A DNA stretch of 64,000 nucleotides from NCBI GenBank assembly GCA_020025515.1, contig JAHHRZ010000010.1:1-64000 (forward strand), read 5' to 3'. A model generated the notes under the pieces. That model was given only the letters and a program-made list of their open reading frames with translations, searched no databases and was not told the DNA's origin. The position numbers were made by a program, and so were the translations under genes. This stretch comes from Oscillospiraceae bacterium. GTDB lineage: Bacteria > Bacillota > Clostridia > Oscillospirales > Oscillospiraceae. This document shows, piece after piece, positions 58,970 through 64,000 of this stretch. The stretch's first letter is position 1. Each line of letters starts with the position of its first letter.

Positions 58970-59899
58970 TCAGATACTTTTCGATTTCTTTTGATAGGCC
59001 GAGGGGGATATGCCCGTGGTTTTTTTGAACAGTCTGGAAAAATAGTTATAGTCGTGAAATCCCGTCATGGCGGCAGCCGTTTCCAAAGGCGTTCCATCCT
59101 GAATGAGGGAGGCGGCCCGGGAGCATCGCAGTTCGTTGACATAGGCGGTGAGGGTCAGGGTGGTGTGCTTCTTGAAAATCCGGCAAAGATAGGGAACCGA
59201 CAGGCCGAAGCGTTTGCTGAGGGCGGGCAGACTGACCTCTTTCGGGTCGGTATAGTGCAGGGATACAAAGGCCAGCACCTTTTTAAGGTGCTCTAAGGAG
59301 GCCAGATCTTTGGCCTGCACCACTGCATTGTGGGCCGACAGATCGGCTCTTCGGAGAAGAAATACAAGGAGATTCAAAACGGCAGCTTTGAGTTTGATTT
59401 CATAACCGGGCTGCTTGTGTTGGGCCTCCCAAATGATGGAATCCAAAAGGGCGTTCAGCTCAGAGCAGCCACGCAGAATGCGGGGCAAGTGAGAACTCTG
59501 GGAGATGAGCAGAAGCAGGAGATTTTCTTTTTGCTCCCGGCCGGAATCCCCAGGGCCCCAGGAAAAAACCTCATGGGAAAAAAGCTCGGTTCCGATCTGG
59601 ATAATATAGTGCTCCGTGTGGTCCTGAAATCCGGTTCCACGGTGAGGGGCACACCAGTTCACGAAGGCCACATCCCCGGGGGATAGCCAGTCCCGATTGC
59701 CGTTGCACATGAGGCAGACGGCCCCCTGCTTCACATAATAAAATTCCAGGTCCTCGTGCCAATGGAGCCAGCAGCCCCTGTCTTTGGAGCTGCTTTTTCT
59801 GAATGTGACATTGACCGGAAGCTCCGAATCCTTCATGGCTACTGCCTCGTGAATCAGTACAGGGGACGCCGCTTTCTGAACATCGTCTGGAAGTCCCAT
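58970..59899 (-). CDS. AraC-family regulator next to a sulfatase
   Basis: A 309-residue regulator. The N-terminal cupin (CWLHWHEDLEFYYVKQGAVC, LSPGDVAFVN) should bind a small effector; the C-terminal pair of helix-turn-helix motifs is clear in SVPYLCRIFKKHTTLTLTAY and GFHDYNYFSRLFKKTTGISP. It is divergent from the sulfatase, so it probably controls sulfated-glycan use in response to a released sugar. ATG 59899 has AAGGAG upstream and replaces an open-frame start at 59926. Confidence 0.92.
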   Translation of the reverse strand: MGLPDDVQKAASPVLIHEAVAMKDSELPVNVTFRKSSSKDRGCWLHWHEDLEFYYVKQGAVCLMCNGNRDWLSPGDVAFVNWCAPHRGTGFQDHTEHYIIQIGTELFSHEVFSWGPGDSGREQKENLLLLLISQSSHLPRILRGCSELNALLDSIIWEAQHKQPGYEIKLKAAVLNLLVFLLRRADLSAHNAVVQAKDLASLEHLKKVLAFVSLHYTDPKEVSLPALSKRFGLSVPYLCRIFKKHTTLTLTAYVNELRCSRAASLIQDGTPLETAAAMTGFHDYNYFSRLFKKTTGISPSAYQKKSKSI

Positions 59900-60031
59900 G
59901 GGGCAACGCTCCTTTTTGAACCGCACAGGTTAAAATAGTGCGATTACTATATCATAATTTCCATTCTTTTGCAAAAGGAAACATGGTACAATCGTATGGG
60001 AAGATCCATTAAAAAAAGGAGATCTGCTGCA

Positions 60032-61489
60032 ATGAGAATTTTATTTGTAGATATTGATACCCTGCGGCCGGACCATATGAGCTGCTATGGTTACAGCCGC
60101 AACACCACCCCCAACATAGACAAAATCTGTGAAGAGGGTGTCCGTTTTGACGAATACTACTGCTCCGATGCCCCCTGCCTGCCCTCCCGGGCGGCGCTGG
60201 TCAGCGGCATGTTCGGCATCCGCAACGGTGCGGTGGGCCATGGGGGAACCGCTGCGGACCGCCGCCTCACAGGCCCTGCCAGGGACTTCAATGATTGTAT
60301 GGACCAGAACAATTTCCACCATATTTTCCGCCGTGCCGGGATGCATACCGCTTCCATCAGTACCTTTGCCGAACGCCATTCCTCCTACTGGTTTGATGCG
60401 GGCTTCCATGAGTGCTATAATGTAGGCGGCTACGGCGGCGAATCCGGCGAGAGGGTCCTGCCGGTGGCTCTGGACTGGCTGGAGCGCAACAAAGACCGGG
60501 ACAACTGGTTCCTCCATGTCCACTTCTGGGACCCCCACACCCCCTACCGTGCCCCGGCGGAGTTTGGCAATCCCTTTGAAAACGAACCCATGAACACCTG
60601 GATTGACGACGAGGTTCTTGCTCTTCACAAGCAGCACACAGGCCCCCATTGCATCAATGAATTATATATGTACGATGATCGGGAAAACCCCGATTTCCCC
60701 AGAATGCCCGGCAGTGCGTCGGACCAAAAGGGGCTGAAACGGATCATGGATGGCTATGACTGCGGCGTGGCCTATGCGGATGATTTGGTGGGACGGCTGG
60801 TGCAGACGCTGCGCAGACAGGGAATCTATGAAGACACCGCCATTATTGTTACCTCGGACCATGGGGAAAACATGGGCGAACTGGGAATTTACGCAGAGCA
60901 CGCCACGGCGGATTACCCCACCTGTCACATCCCTCTGATCGTGAAGTGGCCCGGCGGTGCGAAGGGAGTCCGGGACACCGGCCTTCATGTGAATCTGGAC
61001 ATTCTTCCCACCATGGCAGATCTGCTGGGCGTGGAGCACTGTTCCAACTGGGACGGCCTCAGCTATGCGGAAACCATTACACAGGGCCGGGAGCAGGGAA
61101 GGGACAGTCTGGTTCTTTCTCAGATGGCCCATGTGTGCCAGCGTTCCGCCCGGTTTGGGGACTGGCTGTATATCCGCACCTACCACGACGGCTACCACCT
61201 TTTTGATCGGGAAATGCTCTTTAATATCAGACAGGACCCCCATGAGCAGACTGATGTAAAAGAGCAGTACCCAGAGGTGTGCCGGCAGGGCGCCAAAATC
61301 ATTCTGGACTGGCACGATGACATGATGATGAAATCAGACAGCCAGATCGATCCTCTGTGGACTGTCCTCCGGGAGGGCGGCCCCTATCACACCTGGGGGC
61401 ATCTGGACAGCTATCTGGAGCGGTTGGAAAAGACCGGCAGAAAAGAAGGAGCGGACAAGCTCCGGGCAAAATACAAACCCCAATCATAA
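60032..61489 (+). CDS. Cys-type (formylglycine) sulfatase
   Basis: A 485-residue sulfatase. RILFVDIDTLRPDHMSCYGY holds the calcium Asp pair; the formylglycine site is Cys49-Leu-Pro-Ser-Arg53 in DAPCLPSRAALVSG; VTSDHGENMGELG provides further metal ligands. No signal peptide is present, so it probably acts in the cytoplasm on imported sulfated saccharides. The Cys type needs oxygen-independent maturation, provided by the anSME 228 bp downstream. AAGGAG precedes ATG 60032; the earlier frame to 59969 is not family-like. Exact substrate unknown. Confidence 0.93.
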   Translation: MRILFVDIDTLRPDHMSCYGYSRNTTPNIDKICEEGVRFDEYYCSDAPCLPSRAALVSGMFGIRNGAVGHGGTAADRRLTGPARDFNDCMDQNNFHHIFRRAGMHTASISTFAERHSSYWFDAGFHECYNVGGYGGESGERVLPVALDWLERNKDRDNWFLHVHFWDPHTPYRAPAEFGNPFENEPMNTWIDDEVLALHKQHTGPHCINELYMYDDRENPDFPRMPGSASDQKGLKRIMDGYDCGVAYADDLVGRLVQTLRRQGIYEDTAIIVTSDHGENMGELGIYAEHATADYPTCHIPLIVKWPGGAKGVRDTGLHVNLDILPTMADLLGVEHCSNWDGLSYAETITQGREQGRDSLVLSQMAHVCQRSARFGDWLYIRTYHDGYHLFDREMLFNIRQDPHEQTDVKEQYPEVCRQGAKIILDWHDDMMMKSDSQIDPLWTVLREGGPYHTWGHLDSYLERLEKTGRKEGADKLRAKYKPQS

Positions 61490-61498
61490 GGTATGGCA

Positions 61499-61597
61499 GG
61501 AGGCTGCTTCCCTCTCCGGGAAGACAGTCTCCTGTTTGGCGTTTCAGGAGGATGCACTCCAAACCATGGGCAATTTGCCCACAAACGGGCAAAATTC
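61499..61597 (+). terminator. Hairpins after the sulfatase gene
   Basis: GGAGGCTG..TTCCC/GGGAA..CAGTCTCC (61500-61533) and TTTGCCC/GGGCAAA (61573-61592). No strong T tract; they separate the sulfatase from the anSME promoter. Confidence 0.5.
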
Positions 61598-61642
61598 ACA
61601 GTTCCACCCGGGTTATTTCGGAAAATATATTGCTTTTCATGG

Positions 61643-61670
61643 TTGCAAAAACGGACGAAATCTATATAAT
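61643..61670 (+). promoter_or_regulatory. Promoter of anSME gene
   Basis: TTGCAA (61643-61648), 16-bp spacer, TATAAT (61665-61670); 46 bp before the start codon. Confidence 0.78.
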
Positions 61671-61716
61671 ATAGGCGTACTCAGGTTTTTTACGCGAAAG
61701 GTGATTCTGTAGAGAC

Positions 61717-62850
61717 ATGCAACATGTTCATTTGCTGATTAAGCCCTCTTCCGGGATGTGCAATCTAAATTGCAGGTATTGTTTTTATCATGACATAGTA
61801 GAAAAAAGAGAGCAGCGCTCCTATGGCTTCATGGAGGAGGCGACTCTGGAGACTGTGATTCAGAAAGGAATCGCAGCTGCGCAAAAGGAATGTACCATTG
61901 CCTTTCAGGGAGGAGAGCCCACCCTCATCGGTCTGGACTTCTATGAAAAAGCGGTGGCCCTTCAGAAAAAGCACAATCCCAGAGGTATCAGGATTTCCAA
62001 TTCCATCCAGACCAACGGCGTGGGGCTGGATGACCGGTGGGCCAGATTTTTCCGGGAAAATCAGTTCCTGGTGGGAATTTCTCTGGATGGTTACGGAGAA
62101 GTTCACGACTGCAATCGGGTGGATGCCGGAGGACAGGGAACCTTCCGCCGGGTCATGGAGGCCCTGGATGTTCTGAAACGGAACCGGGTGGAATTCAATG
62201 TGCTTACAGTGGTGACCAGGCAGAATGCCAAAAAGATTAACAGAATCTATGAATTCTACAAGAAGCAGAATTTAGCGTATCTTCAGTTCATTCCCTGCCT
62301 GGACCCCATTTTTGAAGAACCGGGGAAGATGGGATATTCTCTCACGCCCAAAGAGTATGGGATGTTTTTGAACCGGCTCTTTGATTTATGGTATCAGGAT
62401 GTGAAAAAAGGAACCCCGGTGTCCATTCGTCAGTTTGAAAACTATGTGGAAATGCTGCTGGGATATCCCCCGGAGGCCTGCGGCATGAGCGGGGTCTGCG
62501 GACTGCAGCATGTGGTGGAGGCAGACGGCTCGGTCTATCCCTGTGATTTCTATGTGCTGGATCAATACCGGCTGGGAAATCTGAACACAGACACCCTGGA
62601 GCAGATCAACGAGAACAGAATGGCCATGGGCTATATTGAGGAATCCAGAAAAGTGGATCCCAAATGCAAAACCTGTCCTTATTTTTCCTTATGCCGGGGA
62701 GGCTGCCGCCGCAACCGCCTGGTGCTGCCGGACGGAGGTCTGGGACGAAATTATTTCTGTGAAAGCTATGAGATGTTCTTTCAGTATGCAGGGCCTCGCC
62801 TCAGGGAGCTTGCCAATGCCATTGCTTCCGGGAAATATCGATCAATGTGA
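61717..62850 (+). CDS. Anaerobic sulfatase-maturating enzyme (anSME)
   Basis: A 377-residue radical SAM/SPASM enzyme. The cluster motif is C15-x3-C19-x2-C22 (MCNLNCRYCFYHD), QGGEPTLIGLDFY is the SAM GGE motif, and C-terminal auxiliary cluster ligands lie in CGMSGVCGLQHVVEADGSVY and CKTCPYFSLCRGGC. Known activity: converts the sulfatase Cys (or Ser) to formylglycine. Placement right after a Cys-type sulfatase makes that its probable client. The ribosome site (AAAGGTGA, 13 bases away) is weak. Confidence 0.94.
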   Translation: MQHVHLLIKPSSGMCNLNCRYCFYHDIVEKREQRSYGFMEEATLETVIQKGIAAAQKECTIAFQGGEPTLIGLDFYEKAVALQKKHNPRGIRISNSIQTNGVGLDDRWARFFRENQFLVGISLDGYGEVHDCNRVDAGGQGTFRRVMEALDVLKRNRVEFNVLTVVTRQNAKKINRIYEFYKKQNLAYLQFIPCLDPIFEEPGKMGYSLTPKEYGMFLNRLFDLWYQDVKKGTPVSIRQFENYVEMLLGYPPEACGMSGVCGLQHVVEADGSVYPCDFYVLDQYRLGNLNTDTLEQINENRMAMGYIEESRKVDPKCKTCPYFSLCRGGCRRNRLVLPDGGLGRNYFCESYEMFFQYAGPRLRELANAIASGKYRSM

Positions 62851-62936
62851 AACAAAGCCCATCAGCAGAGTCTGCCCCTTTCAAACGGAAGGAAGCAGGC
62901 TCTGTACTGCGTGGACGATTGCGGCGCTTCCGCAGC

Positions 62937-62965
62937 TTGGATAGAGTCATTTGTCTTTATATAAT
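62937..62965 (+). promoter_or_regulatory. Promoter of ktrB-like gene
   Basis: TTGGAT (62937-62942), 17-bp spacer, TATAAT (62960-62965). A CAGAG.CTGC/GCAG.CTCTG hairpin (62865-62907) upstream may end the anSME transcript. Confidence 0.6.
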
Positions 62966-63049
62966 CTTAATGCGGATACAATGATATTAATACACATTTT
63001 ATAAAGGGCGTGTCATAATCCAATGAAAGATATAAGTAAGGGTGTCATT

Positions 63050-64000
63050 ATGCGAAAAAATAAGAGACAACTATCATCATCACAAATCATCATTTTGGGC
63101 TTCGCCGCGGTCATCCTTCTGGGAAGCCTCATGCTCACCTTTCCCGTTGCGACCAGGGACGGAAAGGGCGCCAGCTTCACGGATGCGATCTTTACGGCCA
63201 CCTCTGCGGTATGTGTTACCGGCCTCATTGTGCAGGATACGGCAACCTACTGGACCGGCTTTGGCCAGGGCGTGATCCTTGCCCTGATTCAGATTGGCGG
63301 CATGGGTGTGGTCACCGTGGCTGTGGCGGTTTCCACCATTTCCGGCAAACGGATCGGCCTCAAGCAGCGTAACCTTATGCAGGACTCCATTTCCGCCCCG
63401 AAGGTGGGCGGTATTGTTCGGCTTACGGGGTTCATTATCCGCATGACCATTTTCTTTGAACTGATGGGCGCCGTCATTATGGCCCCCACCTTCTGCAAGG
63501 AGTTTGGAATCTGGAAGGGAATCTGGTACAGCATGTTCCACTCCATTTCCGCCTTCTGCAATGCGGGCTTTGACCTCATGGGCGTCAGAGAGCAGTATTC
63601 GTCTTTGACCCACTTCATGAATAATCCTGCCATTAACATGGCCATCATGTCCCTGATCGTGATTGGCGGCATCGGCTTCACCACTTGGGATGACATTAAA
63701 GTCAACAAGCATCATATCAGAAGATATCGGATGCAGAGCAAGGTCATCCTGGCCACCACGGCCCTGCTTCTGGTGCTTCCTGCATTGTACTTTTTCTTCT
63801 TTGAGTTCGGGGATATGCCCATGAAGGACCGGATCTGGAGCTCCATGTTCCAGTCGGTCACCCCCAGAACCGCAGGCTTTAACACCGTGGACCTCACGCT
63901 GCTCAGCGAGGTGGGTATCGCGCTGACCATTGTTCTGATGCTGGTGGGCGGCTCTCCCGGCTCTACTGCCGGTGGTATGAAGACCACCACGCTGGCGGTT
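63050..64000 (+). CDS. ktrB: KtrB/TrkH potassium channel subunit, 3' end off window
   Basis: The first 317 codons are present and the frame is open to the window end. It is a polytopic membrane protein of the Trk/Ktr/HKT family with repeated pore loops: TATSAVCVTGL, FCNAGFDLMG and TPRTAGFNTVD carry the selectivity-filter glycines, and GGSPGSTAGGMKTTT lies before the last pore. It would import K+ with a cytosolic KtrA/TrkA partner beyond the window. ATG 63050 follows AAGGG at 7 bp; ATG 63023 in the same frame lacks a site. An orphan kdpD lies 8 kb away. Confidence 0.93.
   Translation, partial: MRKNKRQLSSSQIIILGFAAVILLGSLMLTFPVATRDGKGASFTDAIFTATSAVCVTGLIVQDTATYWTGFGQGVILALIQIGGMGVVTVAVAVSTISGKRIGLKQRNLMQDSISAPKVGGIVRLTGFIIRMTIFFELMGAVIMAPTFCKEFGIWKGIWYSMFHSISAFCNAGFDLMGVREQYSSLTHFMNNPAINMAIMSLIVIGGIGFTTWDDIKVNKHHIRRYRMQSKVILATTALLLVLPALYFFFFEFGDMPMKDRIWSSMFQSVTPRTAGFNTVDLTLLSEVGIALTIVLMLVGGSPGSTAGGMKTTTLAV

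Noticed and set aside
62851..63049. c-di-AMP (ydaO-type) riboswitch before ktrB
   Set aside because: The region is too short and lacks the conserved core; only a simple promoter and one hairpin are visible.

Overview
The window looks like a chromosomal segment of an anaerobic, endospore-forming member of the Clostridia, most likely a gut Oscillospirales (Oscillospiraceae/Ruminococcaceae type). The signs are spoIVA, a type III glutamine synthetase, a 2-oxoacid:ferredoxin oxidoreductase, Ptb-Buk energy conservation, an anaerobic sulfatase-maturating enzyme, the TIGR03960/DUF2344 radical-SAM pair, and GC-rich core genes with consensus sigma-A promoters. The assignment to order is inference.

Positions 1-6285 are accessory DNA, clearly AT-richer up to about 5.5 kb. 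They hold a truncated tnpV, an AAA/DUF4143 ATPase preceded by three 14-bp repeats spaced exactly 33 bp apart, two decayed copies of a tyrosine-recombinase 3' end, and a two-gene unit of a reverse transcriptase and a SLATT-like membrane protein. That unit has a compact, promoter-driven leader RNA whose 5' and 3' ends are complementary. Next come a 42-nt 3' fragment of an initiator tRNA (an att-like scar) and remnants of phage replication genes. The RT-RNA-SLATT unit is the best candidate here for a poorly described anti-phage system.

Positions 6286-16127 hold a nine-gene pyr operon read on the minus strand: pyrC-carA-carB-pyrK-pyrD-pyrF-pyrE-pyrB-pyrI, sufficient for de novo UMP synthesis. CarA has lost the catalytic Cys and His of its glutaminase domain, so this carbamoyl-phosphate synthetase may run on free ammonia. 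Positions 16372-20326 hold housekeeping genes on the plus strand: the yceD-family gene and rpmF, then der-plsY-gpsA.

Positions 20748-27138 form one minus-strand operon, ptb-buk-NTPase-vorDBAC-ilvE. It encodes a complete route from branched-chain amino acids to branched-chain fatty acids plus ATP. Next are a HAD phosphatase, luxS and mtnN (SAH recycling and AI-2), a small SHOCT-like protein, a GNAT acetyltransferase, pyrG, and a type III glnA whose leader looks like a transcription attenuator. Then come an aminotransferase, wecA/tagO and wecB/mnaA (wall polymer precursors), spoIVA, a cytidylate-kinase-like protein, DUF4298, a D-lactate dehydrogenase and a lone NuoE-like protein.

Positions 43-52 kb hold a DUF4091 glycosidase-like protein, an iron alcohol dehydrogenase behind a cobalamin riboswitch with terminator, an ECF S component, the radical-SAM pair, VanZ, a small membrane protein and hprK. 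Positions 52.5-64 kb hold rpmB, an orphan kdpD with a c-di-AMP-type motif, tag, a pdxR regulator lacking the PLP lysine and divergent from pdxST, an AraC regulator divergent from a Cys-type sulfatase, the matching anSME, and the start of a KtrB/TrkH potassium channel subunit cut by the window end.
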